Positions 45,485 through 53,455 of a stretch of 64,000 nt of DNA are shown here, piece after piece. The stretch spans positions 806,001 through 870,000 of the forward strand of contig CAWIEF010000005.1 in assembly GCA_963835135.1 (NCBI GenBank), given 5' to 3'. Both the position numbers and the translations under genes were made by a program. The DNA is from JAVVHH01 sp963835135 (GTDB lineage Bacteria > Pseudomonadota > Alphaproteobacteria > Acetobacterales > Acetobacteraceae). Each line of letters opens with the position of its first letter. The stretch's first letter is position 1. The notes under the pieces were generated by a model that was not told the origin of the DNA, ran no database searches, and worked only from the letters and a program-made list of their open reading frames with translations.

Positions 45485-48400
45485 GTGAACCGCGCCAACT
45501 CTCTGGGCCGAGATGCCCGACACCGAATGACCCGCTTCCCGATGACGCCCATCCGCTCCGACCCGGCGCTCGCCTTTAGTCTCATCCACCACACTCGGCA
45601 GAACGGACCCCTGGTGGCGATCCTTCGCGGCGCCGGTCGGCTCGATCGGGTCGCCCGCCTCGCCGCGGCCTTCGCGGACAGCGTCGAGGTGCTGGTCCTG
45701 CCACCGGTCGATGTCCTGCCGTACGATCTCGTGCCACCCTCGGCGCATGCCGTCGGCCGCCGGGTTGCCACCCTCACACGCCTCGCCGAGCCATCGACCC
45801 TCCCGCGCCTGCTGCTCACCAGTGCCACCGCCGTGCTGCAGCGCGTTCGTCCCGCCGAGGTCTGGCGGGCGGCCGAGCTGTCGATCTCGCGCGGCGACAC
45901 CATCGACCGGGACGCGCTGCGCGAGGCGCTGGCGCAACGCGCCTATCATTGGGACGAGAACGTCGACGAGCCGGGCGAAGCGGCTTTGCGCGGCCAGGTG
46001 ATCGACATCTTCCCGGCCGGCGAAACCGAGCCGGTCCGCCTCTATGTGCAAGACGACCGGATCGAGTCCATCACCGGCATCGACCCGCTCACCCAGCGCA
46101 GCACCGACGAGCGACCCGGGCTGAAGCTCCGCCCGATGACCGAGTTCCGCATCGACGCCGACGGGCTCGCCGCCGCGACGTCCATGCTCGAGCCGGACAC
46201 CGGTAGCCAGGTCGTCGCACAGCATCTGCCGCGCCGCCTGCAAACCGTGTTCGACGCCATGCCGAACGCGGCCGTCTACTACGAGCCCGACGTGCCGGAG
46301 CGTTGGCGCAGCGTCCGCGACGCCATCGACGACGCCTACGCGGCCGCGCTCAAGGCCGGCCGGATCACCGGACAGACCGGCGACCTGCCCGCGCCCGACC
46401 AGCTGTTCCTGACCGTCGATGACGTCGTGCAAGCCTGTGGCGAACCGGTCGATTTGGGCTCGGACACGAGCACGGACCTGCCCGCCCCGCATAAGATCGC
46501 CGACCTGCTCGCCGCGATCCAGCATGCAGAGGCCGACCGCGTCCTGATTGCCACGCCCAGCAATCCCGAGAGCGTTGCCAAGAGCCTCCGCCGCCGCGGG
46601 GTCGCGGCAACCGTCGATGTGATCGAGGCCAACCCGCTCAGCGGTCTGCGCGCGCCGGGTCTGCTGATGCTGCCGGTCGGGCCGCTGCTGCGGCCCAAGG
46701 CCAGCGCCACGCTGGCCAACGCGTCCGACGCGCCACGCATCGGCGACGTCGTCGTGCATGTCGATCACGGCGTCTGCCGGCTGACCGGATTGCGCCAGGT
46801 CGGCGCGGAGGATCGCCTCGTGCTCGAATTCGCCGATCACATCGAGCTGCTTATCCCACCGACCGCGTTCGACAGGCTCTGGCGCTATGGCGACAGCGAC
46901 GTCAGCCTTGATCGGGCGAGCGGCACGGCGTGGATGAAGCGTCGCGTGAAGATCGAGGCGGAGCTCCAGCAAACCGCGGTCCAGCTTCAGGCGAAGATCG
47001 CCGCCCGCCGGGATGCCGTCGCACCCGTCATGCAGCCCGATGCTGATCGTTTCGGCGCAGTTGCGCGCCGCTTTCCCTACCCGCTCAGCAACGACCAGCG
47101 TGCCGCGATCCACTCGGTGCTGGCCGATCTGGCGAGCGGCCATCCCATGGACCGGCTGCTTTGCGGCGACGTCGGTTTCGGCAAGACCGAAATCGGCATC
47201 CGGGCTGCCGCGGCGGCCGCCATCGCCGGCTACCAGGTCGCGGTGCTGGCGCCAACGTCGGTGCTCGCCCGCCAGCATCTGGACGTGTTCAGCGCCCGCT
47301 TCGCCGGCACCGGGCTCCGCGTCGAGGGGCTGATCCGCGCGCAAGCCGACCCGGCGGCGGCCGAGATCAAGCGCGCGGTCGGGGCGGGCGAGGTTGCCAT
47401 CGTGGTCGGCACGCATGGGCTGGTGAAAGCCGACTTCCACAATCTCGGCCTGGCGATCATCGACGAGGAGCAACGCTTCGGCGAGGACGACAAGGCCGCC
47501 CTCGGCAGCCTCGCCCCCCACGTGCTCGCCATGACCGCCACACCCATCCCGCGCACGATGCAGGCGGCGCTGGTCGGCCTGCGCGACGTCAGCGTGCTCG
47601 CCACCCCGCCGCAGAACCGTCAGCCGATCCGCACCTTCGTCCTCAGCTGGGACGCGATCGTGGTCCGTGAGGCCTTGCTGCGCGAGCGGCGGCGGGACGG
47701 GCAGAGCTTCATCGTCTGTCCACGCATCAGCGACATCGCGCCGATCCAAGCCGAGCTGGCGAGCCTGGTGCCGGAACTGACCCTCGTCGTGGCCCACGGA
47801 CGCATGGCCGCCGACGCGCTCGACGCCGCGATGGTGGACTTCGCCGCCGGCCGCGGCGATGTTCTGATCGCGACCGACATCATCGAGGCCGGCCTCGACA
47901 TCCCGCGCGCCAACCTCATGATCGTGACCCATGCCGACCGCTTCGGCTTGGCCCAGCTGCATCAGTTGCGCGGACGGGTCGGCCGCGGGGCGCGGCGCGG
48001 CACGGCCTACCTGCTCACCGAACCCGGCTCCACGCTGACACCCGCCACCGAGCAGCGTCTGGCCACCATGCAGCAGCTTTCGGCGCTCGGCGCCGGCGTG
48101 GACATCAGCGCCGCCGACCTCAATCTCCGAGGCGCCGGCGACTTGTTCGGCGACCGCCAGGCCGGCCATGTGCGGGCCGTCGGCACCGAGCTCTACCAGC
48201 ATCTCCTGCTCGAAGCCGTCGCCATGCAGCGGGGCGATCCGCCGCGCCGCCCCGCGGCCGAGCTGCACGTCGAACTCACCGGGCGCATCCCGCCGACCTA
48301 CGTGCCGGACGAGAACCTGCGCATCGAGTTGCTGCGCCGGCTGTTCCGGCTCGAGGACCTGCCCAGCCTGCGCCAGTTCGCCGACGAACTGGAGGATCGC

Positions 48401-48655
48401 TTCGGCCCGCCCACACCCGAGGTCGAGGCGCTGCTGGCCGTCGAGCGGCTGCGCTTGCTGGCCGAGGTGCAGCGGCTCTCGCGCATCGACGCCGGACCCG
48501 CTTCGTGCGCCGTCACGCCTATCCATCGGCACGACGCCAAGCAGATCGCGGCGGCCCTCGGCGGCACACTCGGCAAGGGCCGCGTGATCATCCCGCTGAC
48601 CGAGCCCGATCCCGTGATCCGCGCCCGGAAACTCGCCGAGCTGCTCGGGGGCTGA
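45485..48655 (+). CDS. mfd: Mfd-family transcription-repair coupling factor, short form
   Basis: The protein has 1056 residues from a GTG at 45485; ATG codons at 45527 and 45542 are alternative starts. A UvrB-like N-part (about 15-230; DEPGEAALRGQVIDIFPAGE) leads to the CarD-like RNA polymerase-interacting domain (about 415-470; IGDVVVHVDHGVCRLTGLRQ). The helicase core follows with Walker A GDVGFGKTE, Walker B IIDEEQRFG, TATPIPRTM and ATDIIEAGLDIPRANLMIV, then the C-terminal TRCF domain. It is about 90 residues shorter than typical Mfd, partly in the polymerase-interacting domain. It may be the genome's Mfd or a paralogue; a second copy elsewhere would decide. Confidence 0.85.
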   Translation: MNRANSLGRDARHRMTRFPMTPIRSDPALAFSLIHHTRQNGPLVAILRGAGRLDRVARLAAAFADSVEVLVLPPVDVLPYDLVPPSAHAVGRRVATLTRLAEPSTLPRLLLTSATAVLQRVRPAEVWRAAELSISRGDTIDRDALREALAQRAYHWDENVDEPGEAALRGQVIDIFPAGETEPVRLYVQDDRIESITGIDPLTQRSTDERPGLKLRPMTEFRIDADGLAAATSMLEPDTGSQVVAQHLPRRLQTVFDAMPNAAVYYEPDVPERWRSVRDAIDDAYAAALKAGRITGQTGDLPAPDQLFLTVDDVVQACGEPVDLGSDTSTDLPAPHKIADLLAAIQHAEADRVLIATPSNPESVAKSLRRRGVAATVDVIEANPLSGLRAPGLLMLPVGPLLRPKASATLANASDAPRIGDVVVHVDHGVCRLTGLRQVGAEDRLVLEFADHIELLIPPTAFDRLWRYGDSDVSLDRASGTAWMKRRVKIEAELQQTAVQLQAKIAARRDAVAPVMQPDADRFGAVARRFPYPLSNDQRAAIHSVLADLASGHPMDRLLCGDVGFGKTEIGIRAAAAAAIAGYQVAVLAPTSVLARQHLDVFSARFAGTGLRVEGLIRAQADPAAAEIKRAVGAGEVAIVVGTHGLVKADFHNLGLAIIDEEQRFGEDDKAALGSLAPHVLAMTATPIPRTMQAALVGLRDVSVLATPPQNRQPIRTFVLSWDAIVVREALLRERRRDGQSFIVCPRISDIAPIQAELASLVPELTLVVAHGRMAADALDAAMVDFAAGRGDVLIATDIIEAGLDIPRANLMIVTHADRFGLAQLHQLRGRVGRGARRGTAYLLTEPGSTLTPATEQRLATMQQLSALGAGVDISAADLNLRGAGDLFGDRQAGHVRAVGTELYQHLLLEAVAMQRGDPPRRPAAELHVELTGRIPPTYVPDENLRIELLRRLFRLEDLPSLRQFADELEDRFGPPTPEVEALLAVERLRLLAEVQRLSRIDAGPASCAVTPIHRHDAKQIAAALGGTLGKGRVIIPLTEPDPVIRARKLAELLGG

Positions 48656-48744
48656 TCGCGCTCCCTCCTTGTCAGCGCCGAAGCCACGACGCACCCTACT
48701 CGGGCGAGCCAGCATCGCCGTCCGCGAGCGAATAGGGATATCTG

Positions 48745-49578
48745 ATGCGTCTGATGAGTTTCGAAGCGAATGGCGCGGCCTCTTGGGGCGTGGTCGAGGG
48801 CGATGAGGTGGTCGATCTCGGCGCAAAGGCGCCCAGCCTGCGTGCGGCACTCGCCGACCTGCCCGCGCTGACGGCCGATACTGCCGGGCTGCCGCGCCAC
48901 AAGCTGTCGGCCGTCACCTTCCTGCCGCCCATTCCGGACCCGGACAAGATCATCTGCATCGGCCTCAACTATCTGACCCACATCCTCGAGGGCGGCCGGC
49001 CCAAGCCCGAGCAGCCCACCATCTTCACGCGCTGGGCCAACAGCCAGGTCGGTCACGGGCAGCCGATCGTGCGCCCCAATGCGTCCGACACGCTCGATTT
49101 CGAGGCCGAACTCGCCGTAGTCGTCGGCCACCGGGCGCGGCACGTCACCGAGGCCGATGCGATGGGCGTCATCGCCGGCTATAGCTGCTACAATGACGGT
49201 TCGGTGCGCGAGTGGCAGCGCCACAGCAGCCAATTCGGACCCGGCAAGAACTTTCCGAAGACGGGCGGCTTCGGCCCCTACCTCGTCACCCCGGACGAAG
49301 CCGGCGACGTGACCCATGCCAGCCTCGTCTGCCGCCTCAACGGCGAGGAGATGCAGCGCGCGACCACGGACGATCTCGTCTTCACCATCCCCAAGCTCAT
49401 CGCGTATTGTTCCACCTTCACCGAGCTCGCGCCCGGCGACGTCATCATCACCGGCACCACCGGCGGCGTCGGCGCCTACCGGACGCCGCCGGTCTGGATG
49501 AAGCCCGGCGACGTCGTCGAGGTCGAGATCTCCGGCGTCGGCCTGTTGCGCAATACTGTTGTCCAAGAGCAATCATAA
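48745..49578 (+). CDS. Fumarylacetoacetate hydrolase family protein
   Basis: The protein has 277 residues. The FAH C-terminal fold carries KIICIGLNYLTHILEGG, the metal-binding acids in LDFEAELAVVVG, and GPGKNFPKTGGFGPYLV, TITGTTGG-like GDVIITGTTGGVG and PPVWMKPGDVVEVEISGVG. Relatives hydrate or decarboxylate 2-oxo acids from aromatic meta-cleavage or hydrolyse acylpyruvates. It lies eight bases before the intradiol dioxygenase, so a shared aromatic pathway is likely. Confidence 0.9.
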   Translation: MRLMSFEANGAASWGVVEGDEVVDLGAKAPSLRAALADLPALTADTAGLPRHKLSAVTFLPPIPDPDKIICIGLNYLTHILEGGRPKPEQPTIFTRWANSQVGHGQPIVRPNASDTLDFEAELAVVVGHRARHVTEADAMGVIAGYSCYNDGSVREWQRHSSQFGPGKNFPKTGGFGPYLVTPDEAGDVTHASLVCRLNGEEMQRATTDDLVFTIPKLIAYCSTFTELAPGDVIITGTTGGVGAYRTPPVWMKPGDVVEVEISGVGLLRNTVVQEQS

Positions 49579-49586
49579 GGGAGAAC

Positions 49587-50495
49587 ATGATGGAGGACCT
49601 CAACGAGACCACGGTGACCGAGGCCGTCCTGCAGCAGATGGCCGACACGCCCGACCCGCGCCTGCGCGAGATCATGGCCGCCGCCGTCAAGCACCTGCAC
49701 GCCTTCGCGCGCGAGGTCTCGCTGAAGCCCGAGGAATGGCTTTACGGGATCAAGTTCATGACCGAGGTGGGCCAGGCGTGCACCCCCTTTCGCCAAGAGT
49801 TCATCCTGCTCTCGGACACGCTGGGCCTGTCGCGCATGGTCAACATCCTCCATGACGGCCGCGCCGAGACGGTCGGCACCGAGACCAGCCTGCTCGGTCC
49901 GTTCTACCGCAACAATTCGCCCCGCCTGGCGCTGGGCGACAGCATCGCGCGCGACGGCAAGGGCGAGGAGATCGGCCTGTTCGGCACCATCCGCGACGAG
50001 GCAGGCGCGCCGGTGCCGAACGCCATCGTCGAGGTCTGGCAGACCGACCCGGACGGCGCCTACGACCTCCAGGCGCAGGACCCCTCGACGATGGATTGGC
50101 GCGCCCAGTTCCGCACCGACGACCAGGGCCGCTACAGGTTCCGCGCGACCCTGCCGCTCGGCTACACCATCCCGCTCGACGGCCCCGTCGGCGCTATGAT
50201 CCAGGCCCAGCGCCGCCATGGCTGCCGTCCGGCGCACACGCATTTCCTGATCGGCGCGCCGGGTTACCGCGAGCTGGTGACCGCGATCTACTACGGCTAC
50301 GACCAATATATCGACACCGACACGGTTTTCGGCGTCTCGCGATCCCTAATCGTCGACCCGGCGCCCAACGTGCCAGGCTCCCCGTTCCCCGGCCTGCGTT
50401 CCATCAACTACGATTTCACGCTCGCCCGAGCGGTGGCCGGCGACGAGAACAGCCGCGTGGGCGCCGATCCCGCAAGCCTGATGGCGGCCGAATAA
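49587..50495 (+). CDS. Intradiol ring-cleavage dioxygenase (catechol/hydroxyquinol type)
   Basis: The protein has 302 residues. An N-terminal helical dimer domain (about 1-100) precedes the non-haem Fe(III) beta-sandwich. The expected iron ligands are visible: Tyr107 in LLGPFYRN, Tyr193 in GYTIPLDGP, and His217 and His219 in RPAHTHFLIG. EVWQTDPDGAYD is the family substrate-pocket segment. It opens a catechol- or hydroxyquinol-like ring between the two hydroxyls; the size and N-domain favour the hydroxyquinol/chlorocatechol group. It follows the FAH-family gene and precedes a binding protein that may import the aromatic substrate. Confidence 0.9.
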   Translation: MMEDLNETTVTEAVLQQMADTPDPRLREIMAAAVKHLHAFAREVSLKPEEWLYGIKFMTEVGQACTPFRQEFILLSDTLGLSRMVNILHDGRAETVGTETSLLGPFYRNNSPRLALGDSIARDGKGEEIGLFGTIRDEAGAPVPNAIVEVWQTDPDGAYDLQAQDPSTMDWRAQFRTDDQGRYRFRATLPLGYTIPLDGPVGAMIQAQRRHGCRPAHTHFLIGAPGYRELVTAIYYGYDQYIDTDTVFGVSRSLIVDPAPNVPGSPFPGLRSINYDFTLARAVAGDENSRVGADPASLMAAE

Positions 50496-50539
50496 TTCAC
50501 GCTTGACAGCGGCCGCCAAGAGCCGCGCCGGAGGACACG

Positions 50540-51733
50540 ATGCGCACCCTGTTGCTCACCCTGCTGCTCGCCGCCACACCGGCGGCGGCACAGCCGACCC
50601 CGCCCGTGCGCATCGGCGTCGTCACCGACATGAACGGCGGGCTCTCCGCGCAAACCGGCCAGGGCGCCGTGCTGGCGGTGCAGATGGCCGCCGAGGACTG
50701 CTTGGCGGCCGAGTGCAAGGGCATGGCCATCGACGTCATTTCCGCCGACCATCAGAACAAGGCGGACGTGGCGGTCGGTATCGTGCGCGACTGGTGGGAC
50801 AACAAGGGCGTCACCGCCGTGGCCGACATCGTGCAGGCCACGGTCCAGATCGCCGTCCAGCACGAGGCGGCGGCGCGCAACAGAATTGCGCTGTTCTCCG
50901 GCGGCACGGCGCGCCTGACCAGCGAGGACTGCGCCCCTGCCACCTCGGTCATGTGGATGTGGGACACCTACGGCCAGGCGGTCGGCATCGTGCGTCCGCT
51001 GGTCAAGCCGGGTCAGAAATGGTTCTTCATCACCGCCGACTACGTGTTCGGCAAGTCGCTTCAGGCCGACGCCACGGCCCTGATCGAGAAAGCGGGCGCA
51101 ACGGTGGTCGGCTCGGTTAGCCATCCGTTCAACTTCTCCGGCGACTTCTCGCCCTTCCTGCTGCAAGCCCAGGCCTCTGGCGCCGACGTGATCGCGCTGG
51201 GCAACACCGGCAGCGACCTCATCACCTCGGTCAAGCAAGCCCGCGAATTCGGCATCGGGACCGGCAAACAGCAACTCGTCTCGTTCGTGCTGACCGTGCC
51301 GGACATCGCCGCCCTCGGCCTGGAGACAGCGCAGGGAATTCTGGTGAACGAGGCGTTCTACTGGAACCTCGACGAGCGCACCCGCGAGTGGTCCCGCCGC
51401 TTCGCTGCCCGCAACGGCGGTCGCATGCCGTCCAACATCCAGGCCGGTGATTACTCGGTGGTTCGCGCCTACCTCCGCGCTGTCGCCGCCGCCGGCAGCA
51501 CGGACACCCAGACCGTCATCGCCAAGCTGCACGAAATGCCGGTGGACGACCTACTCACCCGCAACGGCACGTTACGGCCTGACGGCCGCATGGTGCACGA
51601 CACGTATCTATTTAAAGTAAAGAGCCCGGCGCAATCCAAGGAGCCCTACGACGTCTATGACCGCATTGCGACCATCCCGGCTGCGGAGGCCTTTCGGCCG
51701 CTAGCCGAAGGCAAATGCGCCGCGCTGAAGTAG
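50540..51733 (+). CDS. ABC transporter substrate-binding protein (branched-chain amino acid/aromatic type)
   Basis: The protein has 397 residues with a signal peptide (MRTLLLTLLLAATPAAAQ). The mature part is a type I periplasmic binding protein of the LivJ/amide-binding group: VRIGVVTDMNGGLSAQTG, FITADYVFGKSLQADATALI and VNEAFYWNLDERTREWSRRF. In aromatic catabolic clusters such proteins bind benzoate- or hydroxycinnamate-like acids. No permease or ATPase genes follow. It ends at a bidirectional terminator shared with ilvC. Confidence 0.9.
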   Translation: MRTLLLTLLLAATPAAAQPTPPVRIGVVTDMNGGLSAQTGQGAVLAVQMAAEDCLAAECKGMAIDVISADHQNKADVAVGIVRDWWDNKGVTAVADIVQATVQIAVQHEAAARNRIALFSGGTARLTSEDCAPATSVMWMWDTYGQAVGIVRPLVKPGQKWFFITADYVFGKSLQADATALIEKAGATVVGSVSHPFNFSGDFSPFLLQAQASGADVIALGNTGSDLITSVKQAREFGIGTGKQQLVSFVLTVPDIAALGLETAQGILVNEAFYWNLDERTREWSRRFAARNGGRMPSNIQAGDYSVVRAYLRAVAAAGSTDTQTVIAKLHEMPVDDLLTRNGTLRPDGRMVHDTYLFKVKSPAQSKEPYDVYDRIATIPAAEAFRPLAEGKCAALK

Positions 51734-51734
51734 T

Positions 51735-51760
51735 GAGGGGCGCCGTCGGCGGCGCCCCTC
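51735..51760. terminator. Bidirectional terminator between the binding protein and ilvC
   Basis: An 11-bp perfect stem (GAGGGGCGCCG with CGGCGCCCCTC) closes on a TCGG tetraloop, between two convergent genes. The T tract is weak on both sides. Confidence 0.8.
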
Positions 51761-51764
51761 TTCA

Positions 51765-52784
51765 TTAGTTCCGGGCCTTGTCGACCAGCGCGTTCTTGGC
51801 GATCCACGGCATCATGCCACGCAGCTTCTCCCCGACCTGCTCGATCGGGTGCTCCGACAGCCGGCGCCTCGTCGCCTTGAAGCTCGACTGGTTCACCTTG
51901 TTCTCCAGCATCCAGTCGCGGGCGAACTTGCCGGTCTGGATGTCGGCCAGCACCCGCTTCATCTCCGCCTTCGTTTCGGCGGTGATGATGCGCGGCCCAG
52001 TGACGTATTCGCCATACTCGGCCGTGTTGCTGATCGAATAGTTCATGTTGGCGATGCCGCCCTCGTAGATGAGGTCCACGATCAGCTTCACCTCATGCAG
52101 GCACTCGAAATAGGCCATCTCCGGCGCATACCCAGCCTCGACCAGCGTCTCGTAGCCGGCCTTGATTAGCTCGACCAAGCCGCCGCACAGCACGACCTGC
52201 TCGCCGAACAGGTCGGTCTCACACTCTTCCTTGAACGTCGTCTCGATGATGCCGGCCCGGCCGCCGCCGATCGCGCTCGCATAGCTGAGCGCGATCTCGA
52301 GTGCGTTGCCGCTCGGGTTCTGCGCCACCGCGACCAGACACGGCACGCCGCCACCCCGCTGGTATTCCGAGCGTACCGTGTGGCCCGGTCCCTTCGGCGC
52401 GATCATGAACACGTCGATGTCGGGGCGGGGATCGAGCAGGTTGAAGTGGACGTTCAGCCCATGCGCGAACGCCAGCGCGGCGCCGGGCTTCATGGTGGCG
52501 TGCAGCTTCTCGCGATACAGGTCGCCCTGGCCCTCATCCGGCGTCAGCACCATGACGACGTCGGCCCATTTCGCGCACTCGGCCGGGTCGGCGACCTTGA
52601 GCCCGGCCGCCTCGGCCTTCGCCACGCCACCCGAGCCTGCGCGCAACCCGACCATCAGCTCCTTGGCGCCGCTGTCCTTGAGGTTGTTGACGTGCGCATG
52701 GCCCTGGCTGCCATAGCCGATGACCGCGACTTTCTTGCCCTTGATCAGGTTCACGTCGGCATCGCGATCGTAATACACGCGCAT
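51765..52784 (-). CDS. ilvC: Ketol-acid reductoisomerase (class I)
   Basis: The protein has 339 residues, the class I length. VAVIGYGSQGHAHVNNLKDS is the NAD(P)H motif, FMIAPKGPGHTVRSEY and the metal-binding GIIETTFKEECETDLFGEQ are present, and LHEVKLIVDLIYEGGI is the knotted C-domain. It reduces and rearranges acetolactate in valine/isoleucine synthesis. It lies 30 bp after ilvN. Confidence 0.97.
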   Translation of the reverse strand: MRVYYDRDADVNLIKGKKVAVIGYGSQGHAHVNNLKDSGAKELMVGLRAGSGGVAKAEAAGLKVADPAECAKWADVVMVLTPDEGQGDLYREKLHATMKPGAALAFAHGLNVHFNLLDPRPDIDVFMIAPKGPGHTVRSEYQRGGGVPCLVAVAQNPSGNALEIALSYASAIGGGRAGIIETTFKEECETDLFGEQVVLCGGLVELIKAGYETLVEAGYAPEMAYFECLHEVKLIVDLIYEGGIANMNYSISNTAEYGEYVTGPRIITAETKAEMKRVLADIQTGKFARDWMLENKVNQSSFKATRRRLSEHPIEQVGEKLRGMMPWIAKNALVDKARN

Positions 52785-52814
52785 GATAGATAGCTCCTTG
52801 GTTCGGTTCGGTTG

Positions 52815-53315
52815 TTAGAGGACGGGCTTGCCACGCGCGATGGCGGCAATGCCGGTGCGGCTGACTTCGGCCAATCCCAGTGGCCGCATGAGCGCGATGA
52901 ACGCGTCGAGCTTCTCGGTTGCTCCGGTCAGCTCGAACACGAAGCTCTCCGTCGTCGCATCGATCACCCGGGCGCGAAACGCGTCGGCCAGGCGCAGGGC
53001 CTCGGCCCGCTCGGTGCCGCCGCTGACGACCTTGATCATCGCCAGCTCGCGCGCCAGATGCGGCCCCTCGAGCGACAGGTCGGCCAGCCGATGGACCGGC
53101 ACCAACCGCCCGAGCTGCGCCTTGATCTGCTCGATGATCATGTCGGTCCCGCTGGTCACGATGTTGATCCGGCTGCGCAAGCCGCTGTCGTCGACGGGTG
53201 CCACGGTCAAGCTCTCGATGTTGTAGCCGCGCCCGGCGAACAGGCCGATGACACGGGCGAGGACGCCAGCCTCGTTCTCGACGAGGACCGAAATGGTGGC
53301 GGTGCGTTGCTGCAT
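52815..53315 (-). CDS. ilvN: Acetolactate synthase small subunit
   Basis: The protein has 166 residues from the ATG at 53315; an in-frame ATG at 53384 lies in the REP-like repeat and is rejected. An N-terminal ACT domain (TISVLVENEAGVLARVIGLF then AGRGYNIESLTV) binds the feedback inhibitor valine, followed by the C-terminal regulatory domain (ARELAMIKV). It is separated from ilvB by the repeat at 53331-53440. The usual alphaproteobacterial name is also ilvH. Confidence 0.95.
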   Translation of the reverse strand: MQQRTATISVLVENEAGVLARVIGLFAGRGYNIESLTVAPVDDSGLRSRINIVTSGTDMIIEQIKAQLGRLVPVHRLADLSLEGPHLARELAMIKVVSGGTERAEALRLADAFRARVIDATTESFVFELTGATEKLDAFIALMRPLGLAEVSRTGIAAIARGKPVL

Positions 53316-53330
53316 TCTACCGACGCTTGA

Positions 53331-53440
53331 ACCCTCTCCCGCTGGCGGGAGAGGGCAGGGTGAGGGTGGGACAGGCAGGACCAAGCGACGGCCCGGCGGA
53401 CCACCCTCACCCCGGCCCTCTCCCGCCAGCGGGAGAGGGA
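53331..53440. repeat. Paired inverted REP-like repeat, copy 2 (inside ilvB-ilvN)
   Basis: Two units, CCCTCTCCCGCTGGCGGGAG with AGGG... to GGGTGAGGG, and its inverse (CCCTCACCCC at 53404 to GGGAGAGGG), face each other across about 35 bp. Each stem could form a strong RNA hairpin between ilvB and ilvN. Same family as 18655 and 59159. Confidence 0.88.
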
Positions 53441-53455
53441 GATGTCCGAAATCTG

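Noticed and set aside
45314..48850. A long minus-strand frame opposite the Mfd-family gene.
   Set aside because: It is antisense to a gene with complete helicase motifs, and its translation shows only composition-driven Gly/Arg/Asp/His runs with no family signal.
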